A DNA stretch of 64,000 nucleotides from Scenedesmus sp. ARA3 (taxonomy: Eukaryota; Chlorophyta; Chlorophyceae; Sphaeropleales; Scenedesmaceae), in the NCBI GenBank assembly GCA_004335835.1, contig RWJK01001702.1:1-64000 (forward strand), in the 5' to 3' direction. Every line of letters begins with the position of its first letter. The stretch's first letter is position 1. The notes beneath the pieces were generated by a model. The model had not been told where the DNA came from. It was given only the letters and a program-made list of their open reading frames with translations, and did not search any database. Below are positions 10,850 to 23,769 of the stretch, piece by piece. The position numbers and the translations under genes are program-made.

Positions 10850-13291
10850 ATGGGTTCAACGCTGCTTCACCAGCGATCCAGCAGTGATGTTGTTGTGGTT
10901 CTGCCCTCAGGTAACATGGTTGACACTCCCTCGCTTCCAGGAGCCCAGAGGCCCAAGGAGTAAAAGAAACGTGCTAATGTAAGCAGAAAGTTTGACTGGT
11001 GAGCTTTTGCCATCCCTGTACCAACTCTGGACAAACTTACAGGGCCTGTAAGCATGGTGTTGCTGCATGATGTGTGGGTCATGCTGGCCACCAGCAGCCT
11101 GCCATTGGGCCTTGTGGCTTGCACGGAAGCTCTAAAGGACTCCAACAGACTTACTGCTGCCTCAGCGCGCAAGTTCCTCCACATAGTAACAGGTAGGCAT
11201 GCCCTGCTCATGCAGGAGACAGGCAGGAGTAGGAGACACCTGCCTGCACAGCCCATCAGTACGCCTCTTGATTGATGGCAGCACTGCAGGCTTACAGCTG
11301 AGGCGATAAACACCACCTCTCAGCTGCATGCCAGCTCCACTGCTGCAAGTGCCACCTGCATGCTGCGTGACAGAGGGCAGAGATCTTGCTCTGTACAGAT
11401 TGCATGTCAGCCCGCACCAGGAGCCTGCACTACTGCGCTGTGCACAGCGCTGCAGCTCCTGCTGCCCTGTAGGCAGCTCTGCTATCACACCACAGGCTTT
11501 GTGGTAGTCTGCCAGGACGTACATACTGTGTGGCGCCACCGGCTCCTCTCAGGCACTGTCTGTCAGTGGCAACATGCAGGTGTGAATGGGCGGTGCATGA
11601 ATCTATACGGTTCCTGGTTTCCGTTACACCGAGCTAAATGCACAACTACGCGCTTTGTGTCCACGCTGTGCAGGCCTGGCCTTCATGCTGACCTGGCCTC
11701 TGTACAGCGATGACCCCAGTGCGAGGTGAAGTTCCAGCAAAGCAAACAGCAGATGTTGGCTGGCAGCTGGCAGCATACAGCAGCAGCTCCCCTCAGGCGC
11801 TGCCAGCGGGTGGTGAGAGGATACACAGCTTCAACTACTTCCATCTGCTTTACATGCTAAATAAAACTCTGCAACCTCCATGTCAACAGCACTGCACGCA
11901 GGCATCTGAGTGAGGCGTGCTGTCATACTCCAACGCACACCGCCAGCTGCTTTCATAGCAGAGCACACGTCTCGCTACGCAGCAGCTCCTCCCCGTCGCG
12001 CCCTGCACAGCCCGCCAGCCATGAGCACACCTTGCCGTTGCGCGCGTTCAGCTCCTAATCTGAACCCTGCGATGAGACTCCAGCTGGTGCCCTGCCGCGG
12101 CATGAAAGTGACTGCCGCTGCTTGACCAGCAGGTACCTGGCTGCTGCGCTGCCTGGCGCGATGGCTCTACGCTTCCTGCTGGCTGGGCTGGGAGTGACAC
12201 ATGAGGCGCGCCTGGTGGCAGGCACGGCAGTGAGTTGACAAAAGCACTGCATTCAATTGCATGCAAGCAGGCTAGCGACATACCTGCTAGGACACCCTAC
12301 TAGGCATCCCATTAGGACGATTGCATTCAGCGGCTTATTGCGACGCTAGGGTGGCAGGCACGGCTGTGTGTTGCAGCAGCACCCATACCTTTGCACTTTG
12401 GCCGCACTCAAGTGCAGAGCATGTGCATCGCTGCACCCTCCCATCAGTATGTCCCGCGTGCCGCTACCGCCTGCAGCGCACAGGCCAGCGGCAGGAGCTG
12501 CTGGCAGGGCCCATGCTGTATGGCCTGGCACATGTTGCGCTGACGCTGGTGGCTTGGCGCAGCAGCCCAGCCGCTGCTGCTGGCTTGGCAGCGCTTTGCG
12601 CTGGAGATGGGGCAGCAGATGTTGGCGGCAGGTGATTATCTACTCTGGCGCTTGCAGACGCATACAGCAGCATGTGCCGTTTGCTGCAGCCCTCGTTGCT
12701 GGATTGTCCTGCAAGGTCCGGTGGCTTTGGATGGCGTGTGACTGTGCCATTGTCTGCTGTACCGACTGGACACCATTGCAGGCTTTGGGCTGCACGCATG
12801 GGCGGGCAAACAGGCAGACTACCGCACAACAAAGCCAAGGTGTGCTTCTTGAGGCCAGCTGAGTCTCCGTGAATAGCCTATGGTGTGTCTCATGGGTCGT
12901 TTGGAGAGCCAGGTTGATGCCCTCTGTCATATGGACAGCAGCAGCAGCAGCAGCAGCAGCTGTTCCTGAGACCTTTGCACAGCGCTCAATGACATTACAT
13001 CATAGAAACATGATGATGTTCAAACGCGCTGTTTGCCCTGCCTGCCTGCTGGTGCAGACCTGGGCCGGCAGCTGCTGCTGCCTTGCAGCAGCGTTCGTCT
13101 CGTCCCTTGCCTATTTATGTTTGTTCAACAGCCTCGGCTACTACCAGCAGCGCTGGTCAATGGCAAGGCTGGCTCAGGCTAGCCTGCTCAGCAGCTGGGC
13201 TGCTGCTGTGTTGGAGTCCCTGCCTGGGCTGCAGGACAACCTTGTGATGCCGGCAGGAGCAGGGTTGGCAGCGCTGCTGTTGGTCAGGTAG
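10850..13291 (+). CDS. VTE5: Phytol kinase (VTE5-like polyprenol kinase)
   Basis: This is an integral membrane kinase of the phytol/farnesol/dolichol kinase family. In plastids it phosphorylates phytol released from chlorophyll, feeding tocopherol and phylloquinone synthesis. Exons: 10850-10910, 11043-11192, 11674-11725, 12133-12229, 12477-12631, 12782-12839, 13058-13291; phases agree throughout and give about 268 aa. Family signatures in order: ASARKFLHIVTG, LAFMLTWPLYS, RTGQRQELLAGPMLYG, AALCAGDGAADVGGR (the conserved GDG.AD...GR motif), LPHNKAKTWAGS, and near the C-terminus FNSLGYYQQRW and VLESLPGLQDN. Several hydrophobic helices lie between them. The first exon is the least certain part: it is in frame but too short and atypical to be convincing as a transit peptide. 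A farnesol kinase is the alternative. Confidence 0.85.
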
Positions 13292-14219
13292 CAACTGCAG
13301 GTGTTTACTGTGTTTGGTATGCTACTGTTCAGGCGATACTCGGCTCAGGCTGAGCTGGTAAGAACAGCAAGACAGTGCTGTGCCTAGTGACAGCTCCAGA
13401 GCTGGGGTCGCAACTCTGCAGGCATCTCACCAAGCGCCCAGCTTTGGGAGATATATCGTTTGTTCGGCTGGGATGGTGGTATTTCTGCACAAGACTGGCT
13501 GTAAAGCAGGTTGACGAACGTTTGGACGATCGACTGCAACTCATCATATCGACGCTTGTTGGGTCACGACCAGATGACACCCGACCAGACTGCCGAGTCG
13601 GCACATCAATGTCAACCGGAAATCATTATTTGCTTGTTACTGGGAACTGCAGTTCCAGCAGCAGTCTGTGGTAAGCTTTTTGGAGGTTGACAAAGAATCG
13701 TACTGTTTTTCAATCAAATGGCGACCTTTTTCGTTAAAAAGCAGGCCAATCGTCGCTGCTCCTGATTTCATGTGATATGTCCTTTTTTTTACGACGTAAA
13801 AGTGTCGGCTCAGGACAGCACATGATGGTCTGCAGCATGTCTCGGTTACCTGCAGCCTCTAGGAGGCTATAGATACGCACAGACAACCTCATAGTTAAGT
13901 GACACTCAGAAAGTCAAAAGCAATACCGCGCCGGTGCCTGTCCACTGCTGCTGCTTCAAAAACCTATTCACCGACCGTGCTCCGATGCAGGCTTGTGGTG
14001 TCGCTCCCAACGCCATAGCATTCGCTGTAACATCGCTTGTGTGTTTGTCGGGTGATCTAGTGAAAGTCCAGTGCATTAGTGCCACATCACAGGCAGAGGC
14101 TGAGTGCAGTTTGGCTGGCAGTTGCATTATGCTTGTTTCTCGTTAGTTAAAGTGCTTTTTTTGTTTGTAGTTGGCGTTTTGCCAGCTCCTTCAGCCCCCA
14201 GTGGGGTCGACCCAACCAG
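13292..14219. other. Intergenic region between phytol kinase and CCCH gene
   Basis: A TGTAA at 13500-13504 could serve as the phytol kinase poly(A) signal. The rest has lower GC than its surroundings and short T runs. I see no gene. The 5' end of the CCCH gene may extend into it. Confidence 0.4.
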
Positions 14220-15325
14220 ATGGACGCCAGTCTGGTGCTGGATACCGTTTATTCCAGCGACGATTTTCGGTAAGCAGCTATTGGTGACACAATGCATACC
14301 TGCGAACGCACCGGGCAGGATCATCATCAGTCAAGAAAACACCCCCTAACGACAGTGCCCCCACCGGTCTCTTTGCGTGCAGACTATATTGCCACAAGGT
14401 GATTCACGGGCTTACAGGAGATGGTGATGTGGTTGGTGCAGTGTGCTTGATGTGCAACCCCCCTTGCACTCTGCAGCGAGCGTGCTGAAGCACCCGCCAT
14501 CCAACATCGGGGGTTACGACGACACCAGCAGCAGCATATGCGGCAGCGTGCATGAGCCGCCAGCGTTCGTCATCCTGTTGTCAACTGACCTGCCATTGCT
14601 GTGCTGCCTGCTGCCTGATCTGCTCAGGTCCTGCCATGTGCAAAGGTAGGCTTCTCCTCGTAGTCATGCACTAGCCAGCTGCAAAAGCAACTGCTCCATC
14701 TTTCACCTCCCGTTGCAGCATATGTGCTGCACCCTGCATGCCGTGCTGCACAGAAACCCTTCAATCTCACACCTGGCAATAATCTACATCACTGACGTGT
14801 GCTGTGCCCCGGCTGTTCGTACTGCAGCGCACACCACACGACTGGGCCAGCTGGTGAGTGCTGGCTGGCAGCAGCACCTGTGCCTTTGCAGCAGCAGCAG
14901 CAGCAGCAGCAGCAGCACTGCTTGTGCCTGCCCAAACCACTCGGAAACAGCAGCCTGCTGTGACAGCTGCAGCGCAGTAGCCGCTCAAGCTCATGCGCCT
15001 GCTGCTGCTGCCGCCTGTGCTGCTGCAGCTCCTTTGCCCACCCGGGCGAGAAAGCAAAGCGCAGGAACATCCGCACGCACTACTACAGTGCAGACATGTG
15101 TGTAGCAGTGTCCAAGGTAAGGACAGCAGAGGTGCAGGTAGCCGCCAGGCAGTGTGTGCGGTGCACACCAACAAAACAGCAGGCGCTATCACCACCATGG
15201 TGCAGCCATGCGCATGAAATGCAACCTCGATTATGCCAGGGTGGCAGATCATGCTGCTTCACTGCCCAGATCTTGCTCATGAGTAGCAGTTGGTATGCCT
15301 TAGTACAGTGAGCGTGCTGTAACCT

Positions 15326-15359
<34 letters not shown>

Positions 15360-16922
15360 AGGGTGAGGAGTGCAAGCTGGGCTCCGGCTGCCCCAACAGC
15401 CACAACGTGTTTGAGTCCTTCCTGCACCCACAGAAGTACCGCACCATGATGTGCAAGGACAGGGACAAGTGCTCGCGCCCGGTCTGCTTCTTCGCACACT
15501 CACCAGACGAGGTGCGGCGGCAGCAGCAGCTGCAGGATGTGCTTGTTCAGCCTGCAGCTGCAGCAGGAGAAGGGCCGGTTGATGGCGCCATTAGCAGCAA
15601 ATGTATTCATTACCCGTGTAAGCATCGGGCAGACCACATGCTGGTGTTCACTGAGGCAGACTTTTGCGCACCTCCTTTACATGCAAGCAAACTCATGCAG
15701 CAGTTGGCGGCGCGTGGCTGCTAAGTTATTGGTCCTGCTGTTGTGTTTGCACATGCAGCTGCGCCAGCCCACAGACGTCCGGCCCATGCAGGAGCAGCAG
15801 CAGCAGCTGCAGGCAGCAGCCGGCATGCCAGGCCTGCGTGCTGCTGGCAGCTCCTCCGAAGCCGCCATGATGGCAGCACTTGCAGCCGACTGCCAGCAGC
15901 TGCCACACCCCGGCGCAGCAATGCAGCCAGGCGCATGGCAGCTGCAGATGCAAGTGGCCAGCCTGGCGGACCAGCTGGCGCGTGCAACCAGCAACACAAG
16001 CGTGCTGAGCAGCGCATCCGGCCCGCCTAGCCCCAGCGCCATGAGCTCGCCAGCAGCAGCAGCCGGCGCGGCAGCAGCAGCAGCAGCAGCGGCGGGTGGC
16101 GGCAACATGCAGCACCTGCTGCGGCACCTCATGCAGGATGCCAGCTCAGCGAGGCAGCAGCTTGCAGCCACGCAGCAGCAGCTGCAAGCCATGGCGGCCG
16201 GAGCAGCCTGCATGCCGCTGCACGCCGGCAGCAGCAGCAGTGGCTACCCGTTGCAGCAGGGCCTGGTGCGGCAGCTCAGCCTGCCCAATGCATCAGCTGG
16301 CGGCTGCTATATCGGCAATGCACCAGCAGCAGCAGCCTACATGGCGATGGACTGCACGGAAGGCATGTCGAATGCATCGATGGAGCTCGCAGCGCTCGAG
16401 CCGTCTGCCTGCAGCTCAGCAAGCCTCTCCGAGCTCTCTGCCACGCTGCCGCTGCTCACAGCTGAGCAGATGGCGCAACTTCAGCAGCAGGGTGGACACG
16501 CAACAGCAGGCGCGCCAGATGGCGTGCTCATGCATAGCGGCAGCAGCGGCGGGCCGCCGATGCCGTGGGGCCAGCAGCTGGCGGCTGCAGCAGTGGCAGC
16601 AGCGCAAGGCGGGGTTGTGGCAGGGGCACCTTCCCGGCTGGGCATGTATCAGCTCACTGCTGCACCAGACTGGGGTGCGCACGGAATGATGCAGCAGCAG
16701 CAGCAGTTTGGCATGCCAGCTGCCAAGTGGCAGCAGCAGCAGCAGCTTGCAGGACAGGGTGTCATGATGATGCAGGTGCCTGGTGGGTATGCAATGCCGC
16801 GGCAGCAGCAGCAGCAGCAGCAGGTGGTGCCAGGTCACTATGGCTATCAGCAGGGTGTGGCAGTGCCAGCAACACAGGCGCTGCAGGGCCCTGGGGGCCC
16901 TCCGCTGTACTTCCTGCAATGA
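14220..16922 (+). CDS. Plant-type tandem CCCH zinc-finger RNA-binding protein
   Basis: This protein has the plant RR-TZF arrangement and probably binds mRNA to control its stability or translation. Exons: 14220-14269, 14383-14398, 14628-14645, 14828-14853, 15029-15116, 15362-15511, 15759-16922 (about 503 aa). The spliced product reads YSSDDFRLYCHK/VLPCAK/RTPHDWASC/SFAHPGEK. This restores the arginine-rich finger C-x5-H-x4-C-x3-H. Next come C-x8-C-x5-C-x3-H, a 16-residue spacer (NVFESFLHPQKYRTMM) and C-x5-C-x4-C-x3-H ending in CFFAHSPDE/LRQP. All intervals match the plant family. The last exon (about 387 aa) is low complexity, rich in A, S, Q and M, and ends in YFLQ. The start is tentative because an in-frame stretch (QWGRPNQ) precedes the ATG. 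Three consecutive microexons encode the first finger. Confidence 0.88.
15326..15361 (+). repeat. CTG run forming the acceptor tract of a CCCH-gene intron
   Basis: About eleven CTG units run straight into the CAG acceptor used by exon 15362-15511. Such a run can change length easily, so it may affect splicing of the exon that carries fingers 2 and 3. Confidence 0.85.
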
Positions 16923-19900
16923 GGCAGCACCTTGCAGTGAGGCTGCACCTTGCAATGAGGCTGCACCTTGCTGCGCACTGCAGCTGCTGGTGGCAGGGTT
17001 TGTTACAGCTGGTGTGCGAGATTGGTACGTGGGATTGCGGCTGCCGCTAGCGACGGGTGGCGTGTTTCTCTTGCGCGGTGACACAGAGTGCGTGCATCTT
17101 GGATTGGCCTGCGGATTAGGAACGAATGGGGGTGTTTCTGCTTTTGAGTTGGGTCCAATGCATGCCAGGCGTTGTGCAGTGCACAGGCAGACGGATGGTG
17201 GCACTCTTGCCGCCATCATAGCGATTCTAGCACCAGCCCTGCACGTTGCTTCACACCAGTTGGTGTTCCGCTCCGCGCGCAAGCTGAGCAACCACAGCAT
17301 ACCATACACATTGGTGTTGCAAGGGAGGCTCTTCTTCTCTTTGTTGGTGGGTGCACCTGTGTGTTCTGCCTGTGATGCACACAAGAGGCCAGCATTGCAA
17401 ATAACTTGGCTTGTAGCCTACAATACATATGGGCCTTTTGTACTGCTGTGCAGCTGCTGCTGCACGTCAACAAAACATCTACATACATAGCCATCTTCTG
17501 TCCTGTGTCCTGCGTCAATCCTGCGTCACCCACTCCAGCCTACGCGGCACGGCTTTGCACAGCGCTCACATGCACGCTGCTGCTTGTGGTGTTGCGGGGC
17601 TCTTGTTGGTGGCTGATGCCTCCACAGCAACTGCGTTATGCTATTGTGTGCTGCTAGAACATCATGCAGCACTCTCTGTGGCTGTTGTTTTCATCACGGC
17701 CTGGTGTCGCTTCATCTTTCAGGAACTTTCTATGTCTGACTTGAACTAGGTTGCTCGGTGCTCCAGCACAGGACGGCTTGGCATGGGCTGTTTGTTGCAT
17801 CACATGCTGTGTGTGCTGTGCTGCGTCTTCTTGTCTTCTTGTCTTAGCAGCATTGGCGTGTGGCTCATCAATCCCAATAAACCATGCATGCACAGACTCT
17901 GCATACCTCGGATGACAGCGCACGCAATGCAGCCACACACATAGGGCATTCGGCCCAGTACTGTGCTGTGTAGGGTTTCAGCATTGCAATGTCTTGCCGC
18001 CTCTGCGTGGATGGCTTCTCTGCCTGCATCTATGGAGGCAGGCATCTGTGGGATGTGGCTGTGTGCATTGTACAGGTACAGGTCATGCTCCGGTATCAGG
18101 GCTGCTCTTTTTTTGTTCCCGTCTTTTCAACTTGCTTGACTTGGAAGCTCCGAGCGTGGCCGTTGGGTTGCTGGCGTGTGGTCAGGACTCCCGCCCTGAA
18201 GCTTATTAGCGTGCGGTGTTCATGATACATGGTTGTGAACTGGGATCCTGGAGGTTTGCTGGCCTGTGCTTTGCATGCGTTGTGTGCGCTTCAGGCTTGG
18301 GGCCTTGCCCAATCCACATGTGTGCGCAGGCATAGCTCAACCTAGTGTGTATGTGTGGGCTGCATCGTCCTAGCTGCTTTGCAGGACCTGTGCTACTCTG
18401 CGCCTTTCAAAGGTGCTCTCGTTTGACACCCATAGCACTACTGCGGCTGTTAATGCATGCATGCCTCGGCAGCGTCTGAAGCTGCAACGCTTGCTGCATG
18501 TGCAATGCGCAATGCGGCTTGTGTGCAGCAGCAGCCTGTGGGTATGGGACAAACGGCTGGCTGCTTGCGATGGAATGGGTTGGAATGGGGGGGGCTGCTT
18601 TGTGCGGTGCAGTGCGTGGCTGGCTGCAGCATGGGGAGAGGTGTGTCTGGCACTGCTGATGCTTGCTGAGAGTGGCCCTACCATCTTTGTTCAAAAAGGA
18701 AGCACAACAGCAGGAAGGGGAAGGACTTTGGGCCACCATTGGTGGGCAGGGATTGCACAGGCCACGAGACGTGATGTTGCAGCAGTGATTGCGGCGCACA
18801 CAGACTTGCTGCGGCAAGGGGCAGATGACATGAGAGAGAAGCCATGCTGTTGCATGCTGCCGTGATGTGGCTGTTGTTGTTTTCTTTTCTTCTTTCTTCT
18901 TTGAGGAGGGCAGGCACAGCTGCAACTGGCAGCAGGCTTGTTATGGGGGGAGACAGTGGTATCAGGGCTTGCGTGCATATGCTTTTATTGGGTGCAGGCA
19001 ATGTGTGGTGGCGTTGCATCCAGCCATTGCCAGGCGTGCGGAAGCGAGACGCCGCGTGCTTGTTTGGGATCTGGGCTTGTGAGGAGTTCCGTATGACATG
19101 TTTGCGCAGTTTGGGGCCTAGGTGTGTTGCATGCGTGCTTTGCCCCTTCCAATAAGTCCATGGGGACGGTTGCTACTTGCTTGTGAACGGCACTAGAGCT
19201 GCCAGACCTAAAATCATCACACACGGGATGCATGCAGACATAAGTTATCATCTGTAGCGATTTGCACGTGGCTGCCCGGATGCTGAGATGTTATGTATGG
19301 CAGGCAGCGCCAGCTTTCAGAGCATGGCTGCCGCCTGCATTTGGACTGAACATACATGCTGAATTTGCCCGACAGCAGTTGGCTGTGGTCGCTGCAGGGT
19401 GTGTCTGTGTTTTGACAGACTCTTTGCATGCTGTGCTCCTTGTGCAGCTGTGGGGATTTGCAGAGCTGGAGTTACCTGGCTTCCAGCTCCATCAGCTTGC
19501 ATAGTCCTGCTCTACTTGCTGACTGCTTATGCTTAACAGCAGCCATAGCACCGATCATGCATGGCAATGTAAACACTGTTGTCTGTCGCTGCGCACTCCC
19601 TGGCGCTTGCCCCATAGGGGCTGGCGCCTGGTGGGTGCTTGGCATGTTGGCGTCACAGCATTGATGTTTTGAGTGCTTTAAACCGCCGGTCCGGCGTTGA
19701 TGTTGGGCACGCACATTGTGAGTGCTGTGCTGCTTTTGCACTCAGACTGTTGTGGCTTTGACTTGGTGCACCTGGTTGCGTTGGAAATCTCAGATGGAGC
19801 AACCCTCATCACGGAGGATCAGCACTGCTTGGGATGCATGCTTTATGCTGGTTGCTGCTTTGCGTTGCCAGCCCACATGCAACCCGCTGGCAGCCATGCA

Positions 19901-22100
19901 CTACTGGGAACGGCAGCACTGCCAGGTGTTTGGAAACAAGTACAACATCTGACGATGCATGCCATGCTCTTTGCTAGCGTCTGCTTTGACAGCTTGCGTG
20001 TGGTGTGTGCCGTGTGTCTCTCTGCAGGCAGCTGAGCAGCTGCGCTGCCGGCGCGGGGTGGTGGGGGAAGGGGGGCTGGTGAGCGCCTCGTGAAGAGCTG
20101 GCATGTCGCAGCTTGCTTAACATTTATTGTTGTACTGCTTCATGCTTTACACTGCGGTTGCTGTGAGGATGAGGGAGGACTGAGGCCACGGCAGCTGGCA
20201 GCTGGCAGTGTCTGCTTGCTCACCCCACCAGGCACCCACAGCTGTCCAGCACAGCCAACATTGCGCCTTCCTATGCGCAAGCTGCTTTTGGGTTGCACTG
20301 CGTCGTGGGTTGCTGTTGTTCCCGCACGCTGCATATGCACCGTTTAGCACCTGTTGGCGCCCATGCATGTCAGCCGATGCATCGCCTGCGCTCCACTGCT
20401 CCTCGAGCCGACGCTACGTGCAGGCTCCACAGCTGCTGTTTGGGTGCCGACTTATGGCAGCAATGCCGCGCTGGCGGTTATCTGTGCTGCCTCAGCAGCC
20501 ACTGGTTGGGCCTTGCGGTTTTGTTGTGCGTGATACGCAGCAGCGAGCTGGCGTGCTGACCACACTCGGTCTTTGGCAGAGGAAGGCTGATGGGTTAAGG
20601 TGGCAGGCCTTCTTGTGTGCCGCAGTGGGTACTTCTGCTTTGTAGCAGAGCATGCGGCACTGCAGAGTCAATCCCTGCAGCAGTACATAGCAACAGCACA
20701 GCGCTGCAGAACTATGACCGCAGGTGCTCCTTTGTGTCTGCCTGGCTGACAGCGTTGTAGCTCTGCTGTGCAATGCTTTGACCAGGCTGGCCAGGGCACC
20801 AACCGACTTTCAGCCGCTGCTGCTTCTGTGAGGCAGCATGCGGTGTGCATGCAGCACCAATGCGTGCGCCAGTGTTGCCATATGATTGGTGCACATGAGA
20901 GCTGTTGATTCGGGCTGGGTGCTCTCTGGACGCGTTGCTGCGTGGCCGATTGAATAGAAGTATTGCTTGCTGGGAGGTGGTGGTGCACTTTAGGTGTGCG
21001 CATTTGCGTGTCTTGCACGTGTGTCCGCTAGCATTGTGCGCAGCTAGCTGTTCATCTTGCGCTGCAAGGCAGCTTGCCATATGTCTAATGCCACAGAGCA
21101 ATGCGCACCTGAGCACTGTTTGTGGTGGTCGTTGCGTGTTTGCATGATCCGCCAGTTCCATTGCTGGTTGATAAGTTGGCACTGCAACGGTTTGCCACCT
21201 GCTGGACATACGTGTGTTGGAATACTGCATTGCCGGGGTGTGTGTGCAGTTGAATAGACACACACACCCCACCTATGGTGACGATTGGTCAGCAATGCTC
21301 CAATCATTGCTGGCGCTAGCAGTGCTGAGTCATGCCCTTCAGGCACGCCGCATGGAGACAGCCTCTGCATTGCAGGGTGGTAGGCGGCACTGCTTGCTGT
21401 GCTTCCTTCTCAACCCTGCAGCCGCCTACAGACGAGATGCGCTGCATAAGTAGTATCCGGCACAATATGTGCTGCCGCATTGCCAGGGGCGCCTGTGTGC
21501 CTGCCACGCAACTGCCTATGCTACGCATGCATGGCAGCGAGCATCCCCCAGCTGCATGCAAGCTGCCTGCTGCAACCTGGTTGGCTTGAGTGCTTGCTTG
21601 CTTGCTTGCTTGGTGTTGATGATGACACTGCTTTCCCAGAACTGTTCAGCGCTGGCTGCCGGCAAGGTCAGCATGTTGGAGGATGCCTAATGTGCCTCAC
21701 AGCTCAGCTGTTGCTGCCCTCTGTGCATGTGCTGAGTCAGCATTGTGTGTTTTGAGCTTACAGTGGGCTGCGGGCTGGCTGACGTGCTTGCAACTTGCTT
21801 TCTACTGTTTGCTCTATGATAGACACTGCCGCTTGCGTTGGATGGACTGAAAGTGTGTTAGCATGGCACGCATGCTCTGTTGCAAAGGTTTCTGTGTCTC
21901 GCGCCCCGCGACTTGTGCGAGGTGCCAACGGCGTCGGCGTGTTCAATTGGTTCCGACTGAGGTGCGTCGTGCATTGCCCCTGCAGCTGGGAGCTGCCTCG
22001 GTGTACGCCGCTTGCTCGCAAGGGTCGCACCAGACCTGCTGCATTTGTCCCCTTCTGCTGGGTGGATCAGCCAGCATGAAGGCCTGCTGTTGTGTGTCCT

Positions 22101-22223
22101 TGACTCACGTTGCGTGTGTTGCCTCTCCTACATATATGAACTGACCCACATTGCGTGTGTTGCCTCTCCTACATATATGAACTGACCCACATTGCGTGTG
22201 TTGCCTCTCCTACATATATGAAC
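22101..22223. repeat. Three tandem copies of a 41-bp unit
   Basis: Copies start at 22101, 22142 and 22183. Each contains GCGTGTGTTGCCTCTCCTAC followed by ATATATGAAC. The second and third are identical and the first differs by two bases, indicating recent expansion. Confidence 0.9.
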
Positions 22224-23702
22224 TGAACGCTGTGTGTGGTGTGCACCAGTTGGTGACTTGAGGTTTAGAAGAGTAGTGTCATAGCCACCTTGGCTATGTA
22301 AGGGGGTTTGTGTCTGTAGCCTGTTTGCGGTCCAATCCTACTACTGTGGAGTGGTTGTGATAGAAACTGCGCACGTATTACGCAACGCACTTTCTTTCGT
22401 CTTGTGCAGCCGTATGACGGCAGTCACTGGCACAGTCAACATGCATGGAGGGTGCGTGGCGACCATCGGATATCGCAACTGTGGCGCTGCTTTTTTTGCG
22501 GCAGGCTTTGCCGGTAATGCTGCTTTGCATCTGCTGTGGTGTAGAAAAATGCTGTTGCGTCCTCTTCTGATACAGCAGTGCGTTGCAGCTAGACGATGCT
22601 GACTTGAGGCGCATGTGGGCACTGAATGGAAAGGAAACTGCATCCGGCACACGGCACTACCTCTTTGTTATCTGCAGATCTGCGGTGGTGCGGCAGGTGC
22701 ATGTGATTGGCTGCAGCACGCAATCATGTCGAGCCCCAGCTGGCCTTGCAGCTGTGCCACACTGCCAGCGTTGACTGCTATGGTATGTCACCGCCACCCC
22801 TCTATCACTGTGTTCACTGTTCGCTTGATACCGCATCACTTGGACTGCTGCCTGGTGGCTGGAATGCCACCAGCTTCGCTGCACACACCACACACCTGAA
22901 CGTGGGCTTGAATTCAAAGCACAGCATGTGCCCATGAGCTGCCTGGTGCCGTTCTGATGAAACATTGGGCAGTGCAGAGTGCTGCTCTGCCAGTGTGAAC
23001 CGTTGCCTGTGCTTGTTCACGTGCGAGCGCACAGCAGCTGTGTTTGCAGGTTACGGATGCCGCAAAAGAGTTTGCATGCGCTGTCTTGTAGTTGATGTTG
23101 CACTTTGTATGCAGTTGATCGCTGTTGCTAGGAGCTGTTGAGGAACACTTGTGTCAGGGCTGGGTGTAGCGGCGGGCTGCTTGAGTGCCTGCCTGCCAGC
23201 TTGATGCACGGCATGTTGCACAGGATGCATGCACTGCGTTACATCTGTCACGTCGGTACTGCAAACAGATTGTGCGCCACGAGGTAGTGGCAGCTGTGGA
23301 GCCGGCTCAATCTGTTTGTGTCATGCATTGTGAAGGCAGCTGCGGAGTCTGCTTCGCTTGGCGAGCTCCTGATACGCACGCCGATGTTGCACAACTTGTA
23401 TGTATGCATCAATGCATGGATGGTGTTCGTGGCAGCTTGGTCCATGCGCCGTTGAGCGTCTGTCCAACGCAGAAGTGCGCAGCTTGGATGCCAGCAACGC
23501 TGCGTCGTGTTGGTTCAACCTAGTCCTGGCTCACCTGGATGCATGACGAAGCTGAGTGCATACCTTCTGCTGCACGCCCCGCGTGATCAATCCTCATCAA
23601 CAGCGGTGCATCGTTGTGGCGGCACCATTGTCTGTGCCTGGCGTGACAATGCATATGTATGCTTTGGTGCAGCAGGCTGAGTGTTGTGATGTGTGAATTT
23701 TA

Positions 23703-23707
23703 TGTAA
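23703..23707 (+). terminator. TGTAA poly(A)-type signal
   Basis: TGTAA, the usual poly(A) signal in chlorophyte green algae, lies at the point where base skew reverses. It is probably the end of the plus-strand transcript from the CCCH gene side. Confidence 0.4.
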
Positions 23708-23764
23708 CACAGCTACTTACTATTTGTTCCCTCCGCCAGGACAGAGTCATTGTCTGCATGCACG

Positions 23765-23769
23765 TTACA
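23765..23769 (-). terminator. TGTAA poly(A)-type signal for the DUF4485 gene
   Basis: The minus strand reads TGTAA here, 58 bp from the opposed plus-strand TGTAA and about 1.17 kb beyond the DUF4485 stop codon. Confidence 0.4.

Larger units (their letters stand above)
16923..23707 (+). other. Gene-poor T/G-rich tract, possible long 3' UTR or non-coding RNA
   Basis: For 6.8 kb after the CCCH stop codon I find no recognisable protein, long open frame or splice-consistent exon set. The plus strand is visibly T- and G-rich throughout. At about 23.7 kb it switches to C/A-rich. TGTAA motifs occur near 19568, near 22299 and at 23703-23707, the last exactly at the switch. This fits one long plus-strand transcription unit (3' UTR or separate non-coding RNA), but the evidence is compositional only. 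Confidence 0.4.

Noticed and set aside
15512..15758. Coding continuation of the CCCH exon past 15511 (VRRQQQLQDVLVQP)
   Set aside because: It is open, but using the donor at 15511 joins SPDE directly to LRQP. This restores the conserved end of the plant TZF domain and keeps phase with the last exon.
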